From Halomonas halodenitrificans DSM 735 (GTDB lineage: Bacteria; Pseudomonadota; Gammaproteobacteria; Pseudomonadales; Halomonadaceae), in assembly GCF_000620045.1 (NCBI RefSeq), contig NZ_JHVH01000002.1, positions 248,001 through 312,000 of the forward strand: DNA of 64,000 nt. The letters are read 5' to 3'. The translations under genes and the position numbers were made by a program. The notes beneath the pieces were generated by a model that ran no database searches, was not told the DNA's origin, and worked only from the letters and a program-made list of their open reading frames with translations. Positions within the stretch are counted from its first letter, which is position 1. The number at the start of each line of letters is the position of its first letter. Below are positions 16,948 to 25,229 of this stretch, piece by piece.

Positions 16948-16989
16948 TCAGGCGGGGCATGATTCAGGCGGGGCATGATTCAGTCGGGA
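16948..16989. repeat. 16-bp tandem repeat, about 2.6 copies, containing the thiE stop codon
   Basis: Two exact copies of TCAGGCGGGGCATGAT (16948-16963 and 16964-16979) are followed by a partial third. Each unit begins TCA; the third TCA is the thiE stop on the minus strand. Confidence 0.85.
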
Positions 16990-17594
16990 TAGAAGGCGCG
17001 TGCCGCGGCTTCCGGATCCGGCATGCCACAGATCGCCGAGATCACCGCCAGCCCCTGGGCGCCGGCCTGGCGCGTCGCCGCGACGTGCTCCGCCTTGAGC
17101 CCACCGATGGCGACGCCAGGCAGGGGGCTGGCCGCCACCAGGGTCGCCAGCCCCTCGAAGCCCAGCGGTGCGGCATGGTCCTGCTTGCTGGGCGTGGCGA
17201 ACACCGGGCCGAGCCCCAGGTAGTCGAGGCGCTCGACATCGAGGCGAGTCATCTGTTCCAGGGTCTGCACCGAGAGTCCCAGGATCGCCTGATCCCCCAG
17301 TGCCGCCCGGGCGGCGACCACGCCGCCGTCGTCCTGGCCGATATGCAGGCCGTCGGCACCGCTTTCCACCGCCACGGTCAGGCGGTCGTTGATGATCAAT
17401 GGCACGCCACTGCCGGCGAGGGCGTCCTTCAGCCGCCGCGCCTGGTCGATCATCTCGCCGTCATCGGCGTGCTTGTCGCGTAGCTGAATCACCGTGGCAC
17501 CACCGCGCACCGCCGCCACGGCGGTCTCTACCAGGCCGTGGTCGGCACAGAGGCCCGGGTCGGTGACGAGGTACAGGGAAAGGTCAAGGCGCAT
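16980..17594 (-). CDS. thiE: Thiamine-phosphate synthase
   Basis: A 204-residue TIM-barrel enzyme that joins hydroxymethylpyrimidine diphosphate and thiazole phosphate to thiamine phosphate. Typical motifs are visible: LYLVTDPGLC at the start, VIQLRDK (residues 35-41), a NDRL segment, DGLHIGQDD, and YLGLGPVFATPSKQ near the phosphate-binding loop, ending with GGLKAEHV and GLAVISAI. It overlaps thiM by eleven bases and lies under the same TPP riboswitch. The length is normal for the family. The stop lies in a 16-bp tandem repeat. Confidence 0.95.
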   Translation of the reverse strand: MRLDLSLYLVTDPGLCADHGLVETAVAAVRGGATVIQLRDKHADDGEMIDQARRLKDALAGSGVPLIINDRLTVAVESGADGLHIGQDDGGVVAARAALGDQAILGLSVQTLEQMTRLDVERLDYLGLGPVFATPSKQDHAAPLGFEGLATLVAASPLPGVAIGGLKAEHVAATRQAGAQGLAVISAICGMPDPEAAARAFYPD

Positions 17595-18405
17595 CGGTCA
17601 CCTCCAGGGCGGTCAGGATGGCAAGTTGGTCGTGGTCGAGTGCATAGAGCGCATCGAGGAAGGCCACCGCAAAGCTGCCGGGGCCGGCGGCCACCTCGCC
17701 GGCGCGGCGTCCCGCCTCGCCGTAGCAGGTCAGTGCCGCCGCGGTGGCGGTAAAGGAATCCTCGGCGTCCACCAGGAAGGCGGCGACGACCCCGGTGAGG
17801 GCACACCCCAGGGTGGTCACTCGGGGCATCAGTGCATGGCCACCCGGTACCCGGGTCAGCCGCTGCCCATCGGTGACCAGGTCGACCTCGCCGGTCACCG
17901 CCACCACCGCCGCACTGCGCCGCGCCAGGGAGGTCGCCGCCTGTTCGGCGGTCTCGATGCTGTCGCTGCTGTCGACACCGCGACCGCCGCTACCCTGCTG
18001 CTCCAGGGCGAGAATCTCCGAGGCATTGCCGCGGATCACCGTGGGCCGGTGTTTCAGCAGGCGCCGGCCCGCCTCTCGCCGGTAGCGGGTGGCGCCCACC
18101 GCCACCGGGTCCAGCACCCAGGGCTTGCCCGTGCGCCGCGCGGCCTCGGCGGCTTCCTCCATGGCGGCGACCCAGTGGGGCGAGAGGGTGCCAATGTTGA
18201 CCGTCAGGGCGTCGGCCAACGCCGCAAATTCGGCGGCCTCTTCGCGTGCATGGGCCATGGCCGGGGAGGCGCCCAGCGCCAGCAGCACGTTGGCCATGGG
18301 ATTCATGGCGACCAGGTTGGTGATGTTGTGAATCAGCGGGGCTCGCTCGCGCAGGCGAGCCAGGTGGGCGGCGGGGTCGATTGTGCCGCGAATGGCGGTG
18401 GTCAT
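17584..18405 (-). CDS. thiM: Hydroxyethylthiazole kinase
   Basis: A 273-residue ribokinase-like enzyme that phosphorylates 4-methyl-5-(2-hydroxyethyl)thiazole for salvage into thiamine. Diagnostic segments are PLIHNITNLVAMNPMANVLLALGASPAMA at the N-terminus and VTTLGCALTGVVAAFL, which carries the conserved active-site Cys and Gly residues. Because thiM and thiE stand alone here, the locus serves salvage rather than complete synthesis. The start at 18405 is preceded by GGGAGG, which is paired in a hairpin of the upstream TPP riboswitch, so translation is likely repressed by thiamine diphosphate. Confidence 0.95.
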   Translation of the reverse strand: MTTAIRGTIDPAAHLARLRERAPLIHNITNLVAMNPMANVLLALGASPAMAHAREEAAEFAALADALTVNIGTLSPHWVAAMEEAAEAARRTGKPWVLDPVAVGATRYRREAGRRLLKHRPTVIRGNASEILALEQQGSGGRGVDSSDSIETAEQAATSLARRSAAVVAVTGEVDLVTDGQRLTRVPGGHALMPRVTTLGCALTGVVAAFLVDAEDSFTATAAALTCYGEAGRRAGEVAAGPGSFAVAFLDALYALDHDQLAILTALEVTDAP

Positions 18406-18409
18406 CGTT

Positions 18410-18448
18410 CCTCCCGGGCGCGGGAGGTGCCGGCGGGGTGGCCGGCAC
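18410..18448 (-). promoter_or_regulatory. Expression platform of the TPP riboswitch (ribosome-site sequestering hairpins)
   Basis: Reading the minus strand, GTGCCGGC/GCCGGCAC forms an 8-bp hairpin right after the aptamer (18427-18448). Then CCTCCCG/CGGGAGG forms a 7-bp hairpin (18410-18427) that hides the thiM ribosome site. There is no T-run, so control of translation is more likely than of termination. Confidence 0.7.
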
Positions 18449-18530
18449 GACTCCCTACGCCGGCATGGTCCGGTTCAGGTTCCAAGGGTGCATCTCAGCC
18501 ACGGCCATTGCCGCGACGCCCCTGTCGTCA
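18449..18530 (-). ncRNA. TPP (THI-element) riboswitch aptamer
   Basis: On the minus strand the conserved aptamer elements appear in order: CAGGGG, GGCTGAGATG, CACCCTTGGAACCTGA and ACCATGCCGGCGTAGGGA. The element precedes thiM-thiE, exactly where TPP riboswitches occur. Confidence 0.95.
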
Positions 18531-18536
18531 GGCCCT

Positions 18537-18565
18537 ACTATCCCCGCCCCGGGTAAGCCTGTAAA
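18537..18565 (-). promoter_or_regulatory. Sigma-70-type promoter of thiM-thiE
   Basis: TTTACA (18565-18560) and GATAGT (18542-18537) are separated by 17 bp on the minus strand. A transcript starting about seven bases further on would begin at the riboswitch, so thiME need not depend on read-through from nhaD. Confidence 0.6.
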
Positions 18566-18580
18566 GCCCGTGCGCCGCCC

Positions 18581-20047
18581 CTAGAAAAGGGCGTGGTTGA
18601 CCATCAGGTGCGTCGCTACGCTGGCCGCATAGCCCAGGGCGATGGCAGGGGCCCAGCGCAGGTGACCGGCGAAGGTGTAGATGCCGCGGGCCTGGCCCAT
18701 CAGCGCCACACCGGCGGCCGAGCCCATGGAGAGCAGGCTGCCGCCGACGCCGGCGGTCAGGGTGATCAGCAGCCAATGACCTTCGCTCATGTCCGGTGCC
18801 ATGGAGAGCACGGCGAACATCACCGGAATGTTATCGACCACCGCCGAGACGATGCCCAGCACGATATTGGCCCAGAGCGGGTTCCAACCGCCGTAGAGTG
18901 TCTCCGAGAGCAGCGTCAGATAGCCCATGAAGCCGAGCCCACCCACGCACATCACCACGCCATAGAAGAACAGCAGGGTGTCCCACTCGGCTCGGGCGAT
19001 GCGGGAGAAGATATCGAAGGGCACTACGCTGCCGAGCTGCTCGAGCTTTTTCCAGTCACCCCGCTGGGCATAACGGGTGCGCTTCCTGTCCAGCGAGCGC
19101 GGCAGGCTGCGCCGCAGGAAGTAGCCAAAGAACTGCAACAGACCCAGGCCGAACATCATGCCCATGGCCGGTGGCAGGCCGAGTACCGAATGGCACAGCA
19201 CCGAGATGGCCACGGTGAGCAGGAAGAGCAGGATGATGCGACGAGCACCGCGCTTGAGCCACACCTCTTCGGTGAGGGTCGGAGGCTTGCGGTTGTGGAT
19301 GAAGAAGTTCATCACCAGTGCCGGCACCAGGAAATTGACAAGCGCCGGTGCCAGCAGTTGGAAGAACGCTCCGAAGGGCAGCTGGCCGGACTGCCATACC
19401 ATCAGCGTGGTGATGTCACCGAACGGGCTGAAGGCACCCCCGGCGTTGGAGGCCACCACCACATTGATGCAGCACAACCGGATGAAGCGGTCGTCGCCCT
19501 CGGCCACCTTGAGCACCACGGCACACATCAACATGGCGGTGGTCATGTTATTGGCGATTGCCGAGATCCAGAAGGCGAGGCAGCCGGTGATCCAGAACAG
19601 GCTGCGGTAGCTGAACCCCTTGCGTACGAGCCAGGCGCGCAGGGCATCGAAGACTCGGCGCTCCTCCAGGGCGTTGATATAGGTCATCGCGACCAGCAGG
19701 AAGAGCAGTAGTTCGGTGTATTCGAGCAGCGTCTCGCGAAAGGCCGTTTCGGCTTGCTCGGCCAGCCCGGCGCTGGTGTAAGCCCAGGCGACCAGCGCCC
19801 AGATCAGGCCGGCGGCGATCAGTACCGGCTTCGACTTGCGCATGTGCAGCAGTTCTTCGCCCATGACCAGGGCATAGGCGAGCACGAAGAGTGCCACCGA
19901 GACCGCGCCGACTCCGGAACCGGTGAGGTCGAGTGTGCCGGCGCTGGCCATGGCGGCCGAGGGCAGGGCCAGACAGCACAAGCCGAGCAACAGCAGAGCG
20001 CCAAGGCGGAGAGGCGCCTGGCGGAGGGAGGGTATAAGAGATGTCAT
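18581..20047 (-). CDS. nhaD: NhaD-type Na+/H+ antiporter
   Basis: A 488-residue membrane protein of the ion-transporter superfamily with a cleavable-looking N-terminus (LLLLGLCCLALPSAAMA) and about 12 further spans. Key segments match NhaD of Vibrio and Alkalimonas: ISAIANNMTTAMLMCAVVLK, NVVVASNAGGAFSPFGDITT, SAVVDNIPVMFAVLSM and AGVGGSLLSMGSAAGV. NhaD antiporters extrude Na+ or Li+ at neutral to alkaline pH and are typical of halophilic and marine bacteria. It is divergent from the CBS-domain gene across a 139-bp region with a CTTAAG-N5-CTTAAG box overlapping the expected -35. Confidence 0.94.
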   Translation of the reverse strand: MTSLIPSLRQAPLRLGALLLLGLCCLALPSAAMASAGTLDLTGSGVGAVSVALFVLAYALVMGEELLHMRKSKPVLIAAGLIWALVAWAYTSAGLAEQAETAFRETLLEYTELLLFLLVAMTYINALEERRVFDALRAWLVRKGFSYRSLFWITGCLAFWISAIANNMTTAMLMCAVVLKVAEGDDRFIRLCCINVVVASNAGGAFSPFGDITTLMVWQSGQLPFGAFFQLLAPALVNFLVPALVMNFFIHNRKPPTLTEEVWLKRGARRIILLFLLTVAISVLCHSVLGLPPAMGMMFGLGLLQFFGYFLRRSLPRSLDRKRTRYAQRGDWKKLEQLGSVVPFDIFSRIARAEWDTLLFFYGVVMCVGGLGFMGYLTLLSETLYGGWNPLWANIVLGIVSAVVDNIPVMFAVLSMAPDMSEGHWLLITLTAGVGGSLLSMGSAAGVALMGQARGIYTFAGHLRWAPAIALGYAASVATHLMVNHALF

Positions 20048-20081
20048 GGTGTTAGTGAGTCGTCGAGGAAGAGGGAATCTG

Positions 20082-20123
20082 AGTATAGGAGTGTAGGTTC
20101 CGTCGCCTTAAGACTGTCTTAAG
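20082..20123 (-). promoter_or_regulatory. PmrA/QseB-type box and nhaD promoter
   Basis: CTTAAG-N5-CTTAAG (20107-20123, also a perfect palindrome) matches the PmrA/QseB response-regulator box. On the minus strand a TATACT -10 hexamer follows after 19 bp (20087-20082), so the box covers the -35 region, as in PmrA-activated promoters. An OmpR-family regulator is encoded at 22249-22929. Confidence 0.6.
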
Positions 20124-20186
20124 AGAGCTCTGGGAGTGTGGAAAAAATGCTGGTGGTACCCACTTACCCCGCGCAGGAGTAACCCC

Positions 20187-20795
20187 ATGAATCAGTTACA
20201 CGCTTCCTTCATGCCTCTCAATCGGCTCGAGGCAGCCCCACGGTTGGCCATACCGGCCCGGGATGGATTCAGCGTATCGAATCCTGCTCTCGAGATGCTC
20301 ACGGATTTCTCGCGGGTGGCTCCCCGCACGATCCGGGCCGATGTCGATGTCAATGAGGCCCACCTGATGATGCGCCATGGCGGGTTTCGCCTGCTGTTGG
20401 TCACCGATGATCAGCAGTGTTGCATCGGCGTGCTGGCAGCCCGCGAGGTCATTGGCGGTCGTCGTATCACGCTTGCCCAGCAACAGCACGGCCTCTCGAG
20501 CGAGGAGGTGACCGTGGGCATGATCATGACACCCTGGCAGAAGCTCTCGACCATGCCGCTGGAACAGCTGACCTCGCTGACCATTGGCGATCTGTTGTTG
20601 TCACTGGAATCGATGACCGACCAGCATTTGCTGGTCACCGAACGCGACCCGCAGGGCGGCCTGTGCATTCGCGGCCTGGTCTCGGCGGCTGATATTCGGC
20701 GGGCCGTCGGGCGGGTCGAACAGGGGACCCCGGAGGTCGCGCTGGCACATAGCTTTGCCGATACCTGCAGGATGATGATGGGGTATGACCTGTGA
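20187..20795 (+). CDS. CBS-domain protein
   Basis: A 202-residue cytosolic protein with a pair of CBS motifs: the first about residues 50-110 (VNEAHLMMRHGGFRLLLVTD ... CIGVLAAREVIG), the second about 115-190 (VGMIMTPWQKLSTMPLEQL ... LCIRGLVSAADIRRAVG). CBS pairs bind adenosyl ligands and regulate enzymes or channels. The start is ATG at 20187, behind GCAGGAGT. The gene is divergent from nhaD and near a two-component system, so a role in sensing energy or ionic state is possible but unproven. Confidence 0.85.
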   Translation: MNQLHASFMPLNRLEAAPRLAIPARDGFSVSNPALEMLTDFSRVAPRTIRADVDVNEAHLMMRHGGFRLLLVTDDQQCCIGVLAAREVIGGRRITLAQQQHGLSSEEVTVGMIMTPWQKLSTMPLEQLTSLTIGDLLLSLESMTDQHLLVTERDPQGGLCIRGLVSAADIRRAVGRVEQGTPEVALAHSFADTCRMMMGYDL

Positions 20796-20866
20796 GGCGA
20801 TAAGCCCGGCACAGGCCGTGTCGCGATGGATACGGCCAATGTTGTGCCGGTGCGAAGCACAAGGGT

Positions 20867-22252
20867 TCAGACTGTCCGCGGTAGCACTGCCACGGCACGC
20901 AGCCCGCCGCCGGGAGCCTCTTGGAGCTCGAGCGTACCGCCATGGCGGGCCAGCAGGCGTTCGACAATGGAGAGCCCCAGGCCGGCGCCGGCCCCGGGAC
21001 CGGCGCGATGGAAGCGCTCGGTGACGCGGTTGCGCTCGGCCTCGGGGATGCCGGGGCCCTGGTCATCCACGCACAGGTGCAGCCGGTTCACATCGGCGGC
21101 AAGCGTCACGCTCACACGGCCGGCGTCCGGGCTGTAGCGCAGGGCGTTGCCGACCAGGTTCTGCACCAGGATGCCGATGGCGCCCGGCTCGACGGCCAAC
21201 CACCAGTCTTCCGACTCATCGGCGACAAGGTCCAGGGTCTGGCGGCGCTCGATGGCCAGCGGCGAGAGCTCGGCCAGTGATTCGCGCACCTCGACCAGCA
21301 GGTTGCCCATGACATCCGGTGCCGTCGCCTGCGACTCTTCCTCGGGCTCCAGGCGTGCCAGGATCAGCAGTTGGGCGACCAGCCGAGTGGCTCGGGCCAC
21401 GCCGCCGCGCAGTTCCAGAAGCGACTCGTGTCGATCGGTGGGGTTCTCGGCGGCCAGGGCGTTCTGGGCGTGGAGGTCGAGCACCGCCAGTGGCGTACGC
21501 AGCTCGTGGGCGGCATCGGCGATAAAGCGCTTTTCGCGTACCCGCAGACGGCTAAGGCGTTCCAGCAGCCGGTTCAGGGCACCGAGGATGGTGTCCAGTT
21601 CCCGGGGCAGGGGGCGCATTACCAGCGGCTGCAGGTTGTGAGGGTCACGTTGACGGATCGCCGTGGCCAGTCGTGACAGTGGCTGCAAGCCTCGGCCGAT
21701 GGCCCACCACAGCAGCAGCGCCAGCAGCGGCAGGCCGATCACGTCCGGCAGCAGGGTCCGCAGGGCTACGGTGCGAGTCAGCTCGCCGCGCATGTCATCT
21801 CGCTCGGCGACCATCAACTGCCGCGATGTCTCGGGCAGGTCGAGGACATAGACTCGCCAGTCGTGGCCCGAGACATGGCCGCTGGCATAGCCGGGTGGTG
21901 CATCGGTGAACGGCTCGGACGGGGCGCTGGTGGAGCGTAGTACCAGCCGTCCCCGTTCCCATAGCTGAAAGGCCAGCTTGCTGGCGTAACGGTTGCCGGC
22001 CAGGCGCTTGTCCGACGGCTCTGCTCCCAGCAGGGCGTTCTCGAGACTGGACAGAAGTGCCTGGCGCTGGTCATCCGGCAGCGGCGCCTGGATCAGGCCC
22101 TCCAGCAGACGGGCATTCTGGGCCAGGCTGACATCATGGAGCTCTTCTATTTCATGGGCTGCGTAGCGATAGCTGGCCAGTCCGATGACCAGTATGCTGA
22201 TGCCGAATACCAGCAGCACCAGGCCCAGGGTGCGGCGACGGATGGAGGTCAC
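20867..22252 (-). CDS. Sensor histidine kinase (QseC/PmrB-like)
   Basis: A 461-residue membrane kinase: transmembrane span at residues about 8-28, periplasmic sensor of about 130 residues, a second span near 170-190 (LLPDVIGLPLLALLLWWAIG), a HAMP-like linker, the phosphoacceptor motif FIADAAHELRTPLAVL, and an ATPase domain with N, G1 and G2 boxes (NLVGNALRYSP, DDQGPGIPE, GAGLGLSIVERL). The start is GTG, overlapping the stop of the response regulator by four bases (GTGA). The stimulus is unknown; PmrB/QseC relatives sense cations, pH, antimicrobial peptides or catecholamines. Confidence 0.92.
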   Translation of the reverse strand: MTSIRRRTLGLVLLVFGISILVIGLASYRYAAHEIEELHDVSLAQNARLLEGLIQAPLPDDQRQALLSSLENALLGAEPSDKRLAGNRYASKLAFQLWERGRLVLRSTSAPSEPFTDAPPGYASGHVSGHDWRVYVLDLPETSRQLMVAERDDMRGELTRTVALRTLLPDVIGLPLLALLLWWAIGRGLQPLSRLATAIRQRDPHNLQPLVMRPLPRELDTILGALNRLLERLSRLRVREKRFIADAAHELRTPLAVLDLHAQNALAAENPTDRHESLLELRGGVARATRLVAQLLILARLEPEEESQATAPDVMGNLLVEVRESLAELSPLAIERRQTLDLVADESEDWWLAVEPGAIGILVQNLVGNALRYSPDAGRVSVTLAADVNRLHLCVDDQGPGIPEAERNRVTERFHRAGPGAGAGLGLSIVERLLARHGGTLELQEAPGGGLRAVAVLPRTV

Positions 22253-22929
22253 GTGTCGGCCCCCTGGGGGGCGCGATCCATCACGTAGCCGATGCCGCGT
22301 ACCGTGCGTATCAGCCCGGGGGCCAACTTGCGGCGCAGGTGGTGAATATGCACCTCGATGGCGTTGCTCTCCACCTCTTCTTCCCAGCCGTAGACCAGGC
22401 GGATCAGGGTGTCACGGGTATAGACCCGCCCCGGGTGGCTCATGAATTCCTGAAGCAGGGTGAACTCACGGCGCGACAGGGTGATCGCATGACCCTGAAA
22501 GGTGACCTGGCGATGGGAGGGATCGAGCCGTATGCCGCGGCACTCCAGCAGCGGCGTAGCCTGACCCTGGCTGCGACGCAGGAGAGCGCGCAGGCGTGCC
22601 TTGAGCTCGGCAACCTCGAAGGGCTTGATCATGTAGTCATCGGCGCCGGCATCCAGGCCGGCGATACGGTCATCGATGCCGTCGCGAGCGGTCAGCACCA
22701 GTACCGGTACCCGGTTGCCCTGATGGCGTATGGCCTCCAGTACCCGCATGCCATCGGCCCCGGGCAGGCCGAGGTCGAGAATCACCGCGTTGAAGGGCTC
22801 GTTATCCTGCAGGGCGGCGAGTGCCGCGTCGCCATCCGCCAGGTGATCCAGGGTGTAGTGTTCGGGTCTAAGGGCCAGGCGGATACCCGCCGCCAGGCTC
22901 GGGTCATCCTCGACCAGCAGGATGCGCAT
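22249..22929 (-). CDS. OmpR-family response regulator (QseB/PmrA-like)
   Basis: A 226-residue regulator: receiver domain (1-118) with acidic pocket VEDD (about 6-9), phosphoacceptor Asp52 (VILDLGLPG) and conserved Lys (MIKPFE), then a winged-helix DNA-binding domain ending VRTVRGIGYVMD. The start is ATG at 22929, with AAGGAGA eleven bases upstream; the longer frame has no support. The kinase gene follows with a 4-base overlap. A CTTAAG-N5-CTTAAG box typical for PmrA/QseB lies 2.1 kb away, between nhaD and the CBS gene, and is the most plausible visible target. Confidence 0.93.
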   Translation of the reverse strand: MRILLVEDDPSLAAGIRLALRPEHYTLDHLADGDAALAALQDNEPFNAVILDLGLPGADGMRVLEAIRHQGNRVPVLVLTARDGIDDRIAGLDAGADDYMIKPFEVAELKARLRALLRRSQGQATPLLECRGIRLDPSHRQVTFQGHAITLSRREFTLLQEFMSHPGRVYTRDTLIRLVYGWEEEVESNAIEVHIHHLRRKLAPGLIRTVRGIGYVMDRAPQGADT

Positions 22930-22969
22930 CGGGGCTTGTCTCCTTGAGTACTGGCAGCTGAGGTTGGTC

Positions 22970-23455
22970 TCAGGGTGCCGGGGCAGCAGCTCCCAGGAAG
23001 CGCTCCTGCCAGTAAGCGAGCTCCACCGGTGAAGTCTCCACCCGACGGCCACGGCCGGGGGCATGGATCATCTGGCCATTACCACGATAGATGCCGACAT
23101 GACTGGCCTTGCCGCCTCCGCTGGTATCGAAGAACAGCAGGTCGCCGGGGCGGGCGCGATCTACTTCCGGCAGACGATGAAACTGGTCGTCGGCGGTGCG
23201 CGGAACAGGAATGCCGGCGGCCTGGTAGGCCAGTTGCACCAGCCCCGAGCAGTCGACGCCGGAGGGCGTATCCCCGCCGAAGCGATAGGGCGTGCCCAGG
23301 GCGCGTTCGGCCGCCGCCAGAATCAACACCCGATCCATGGAGAGACCCTCATGGGGCGGTGGGTCCTCCACCGCCAGCTGCTTGCCGGCACAGCCGGCGA
23401 GCAGGGCGAGAGCGAGCATTAGCAGCCACACTCGCCACTGATCACGAATCGGCAT
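22970..23455 (-). CDS. NlpC/P60 family lipoprotein (C40 peptidoglycan peptidase)
   Basis: A 161-residue lipoprotein: signal with lipobox LAGC (Cys22), then an NlpC/P60 domain with catalytic Cys69 (VDCSGL), His119 (ASHVGIY) and a third polar residue at His131 (MIHAPG). Such enzymes cleave D-Glu-diaminopimelate bonds in cell-wall peptides; small ones of this layout resemble MepS/Spr. It is followed after 40 bases by the response regulator on the same strand, so co-transcription with the two-component system is possible. Confidence 0.93.
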   Translation of the reverse strand: MPIRDQWRVWLLMLALALLAGCAGKQLAVEDPPPHEGLSMDRVLILAAAERALGTPYRFGGDTPSGVDCSGLVQLAYQAAGIPVPRTADDQFHRLPEVDRARPGDLLFFDTSGGGKASHVGIYRGNGQMIHAPGRGRRVETSPVELAYWQERFLGAAAPAP

Positions 23456-23573
23456 GCGAATCGCTCCTTGCTAGTGGGTATCCCTTTACAGTAGGCCTGA
23501 CGGCCGCTGGTGGAAAAGTACCACCATCGTCCCCATATTCGAACCCACATTCCACTCATCACAAGGAGTCACC

Positions 23574-24107
23574 ATGAGTTTTCAGGGTGAGCAGCATCCC
23601 GGGACACAGGTCCCCACGGCCGATACCGAGGGCTTTCGCCTCAATCACACCATGCTGCGGGTCAAGGACCCCGAGCGCGCGCTGGCCTTCTACTCGCGTG
23701 TCTTCGGCATGTCGGTAGTGCGGCGCCTCGATTTCGAGGAGATGCAGTTCTCGCTCTACTTCCTGGCTCGGCTGGAGCAAGGCGATGCCGTGCCGGACAA
23801 CAAGGAAGAGAGAACCGCCTGGACCTTCAGCCAGAAGGGCCTGCTGGAGCTGACCCACAACTGGGGGACCGAGGAGCAGGAAGGCTTCACCTATCATGAC
23901 GGCAACGCCGAGCCTCAGGGCTTCGGCCATATCTGCTTCAGCGTGCCGGACCTCGGCGCCGCCGAGGCCTGGTTCGATGCCAACGATGTCGAGTTCATCA
24001 AGCGTTCCGACCAGGGCAAGATGAAGGATGTGACCTTCGTGAAGGACGCCGACGGCTACTGGATCGAGGTAGTCGAGGCCACGAAGATGGCCGACAAGGG
24101 CGACTGA
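23574..24107 (+). CDS. gloA: Lactoylglutathione lyase (glyoxalase I)
   Basis: A 177-residue enzyme converting the methylglyoxal-glutathione hemithioacetal to S-lactoylglutathione. It has the long form of the family, with the extended N-terminus and the inserted segment KEERTAWTFSQKGLLELTHNWG; metal ligands are expected in LNHTMLRVKD, LELTHNWG, GFGHICFSV and YWIEVVEA. Long-form enzymes usually prefer zinc, unlike the short nickel form of E. coli. It stands alone, with an AAGGAG site before the ATG. Confidence 0.94.
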   Translation: MSFQGEQHPGTQVPTADTEGFRLNHTMLRVKDPERALAFYSRVFGMSVVRRLDFEEMQFSLYFLARLEQGDAVPDNKEERTAWTFSQKGLLELTHNWGTEEQEGFTYHDGNAEPQGFGHICFSVPDLGAAEAWFDANDVEFIKRSDQGKMKDVTFVKDADGYWIEVVEATKMADKGD

Positions 24108-24229
24108 AGCCCGGCGTAACATCGACCCTGGCGAGCGACGAGCTATCGTAAAGTCGTGTTGCCGGGGTGCGACGGGGTGGATAAGGTCATGCCATCTTCC
24201 ACCATGGCATGAGCTGCCAAGAAGTTTCG

Positions 24230-25198
24230 ATGAATCTGCCCCGTCGTCCCATCACCCTGGCGCTGGCCGGCGCCCTGCTGGCCTCGCCGCTGGCGTTGAC
24301 CGCCCAGGCCGATGAACCCGCTGAGGTACGCTTCTCCGTTCCGCCCTGGCCGGGCGTAACCGTCAAGACCGACATTGCCGCCCAGCTGCTGGAGGCTCTG
24401 GACTATCAGGTGCGCCAGCAGGAGCTTGGCTCCACCATTACCTTCGAGGCCTTGACCCAGGGTGAGCTCGACGCCTTCATGGGCGGCTGGCTGCCCGCCC
24501 AGCAGGGCATGTATGACACCGCCATGCAGAGCGACAACCCGCTGGTGGATCTGGGCAACAACGTCGACGGCGCGCGACTCGGCTTTGCGGTTCCGACCTA
24601 TGTGCACGAGGCGGGCTTTACGTCGGCCGAGGATCTGTGCAGCGAGACCCTGCGCGACAAGGCCGGCGGCACCCTTTACTCCATCGAGGTGGGCTCGGGC
24701 ACCAGCGATATGCTGGCCGAGATGCAGGACAGCGGCACCTACTGCCTGGATGAGTGGAGTCTGTCGGAGACCTCGACGCCCGGCATGCTCAGCCAGGCGC
24801 GAGCGGCCATGGCCAGCGACGACTGGATCGTCTTCTACGCCTGGACGCCACACTGGATGAGCATCGAGTATGATATTCGCTTCCTCGAGGATCCGGACGA
24901 TGCCTGGGGGCCGGATGGCGGGCGCAGCGATGTCAAGACGCTGCTCACCAGCCGCTTTGCCGACGCCAACCCCAATGCTGTCCGGTTGCTCGATCAGCTG
25001 GTGTTCAGCGCCGACGACCAGAGCGCCATGATCTACGGCTTCAGCTTTGAAGAGCGTGAGCCCGAAGCGGTTGCCCTGGAATGGATGCGCGACAACCCGG
25101 AGCGGGTTGAGGCCTTCCTGGACGGCGTGACGACCCGCGACGGCAGCGAAGACGCCTGGCCCGTGGTGCAGGAGGCGCTGGAGATTCCCGACGCCTGA
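24230..25198 (+). CDS. Second orphan glycine betaine/proline-type ABC substrate-binding protein (OpuAC family)
   Basis: A 322-residue periplasmic binding protein. ATG at 24230 gives a standard signal peptide (LAGALLASPLALTAQA then DEPAEVRFSV). Trp-containing ligand-box segments VPPWPGVTVKTDI, MGGWLPAQQ and YAWTPHWMS match those of the protein at 3310-4242, so the two are paralogues. Two Cys (about residues 142 and 179) could form a disulfide that the first copy lacks. Again no ABC core genes are adjacent. Choline, betaine or carnitine are likely ligands. A strong terminator follows. Confidence 0.88.
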   Translation: MNLPRRPITLALAGALLASPLALTAQADEPAEVRFSVPPWPGVTVKTDIAAQLLEALDYQVRQQELGSTITFEALTQGELDAFMGGWLPAQQGMYDTAMQSDNPLVDLGNNVDGARLGFAVPTYVHEAGFTSAEDLCSETLRDKAGGTLYSIEVGSGTSDMLAEMQDSGTYCLDEWSLSETSTPGMLSQARAAMASDDWIVFYAWTPHWMSIEYDIRFLEDPDDAWGPDGGRSDVKTLLTSRFADANPNAVRLLDQLVFSADDQSAMIYGFSFEEREPEAVALEWMRDNPERVEAFLDGVTTRDGSEDAWPVVQEALEIPDA

Positions 25199-25229
25199 TC
25201 CATCGGCGCCTTCGCGCCCATGTTGACGC

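Noticed and set aside
18581..18610. Terminator hairpin at the end of nhaD
   Set aside because: Only a 5-bp stem overlapping the stop codon with a large loop; too weak to call.
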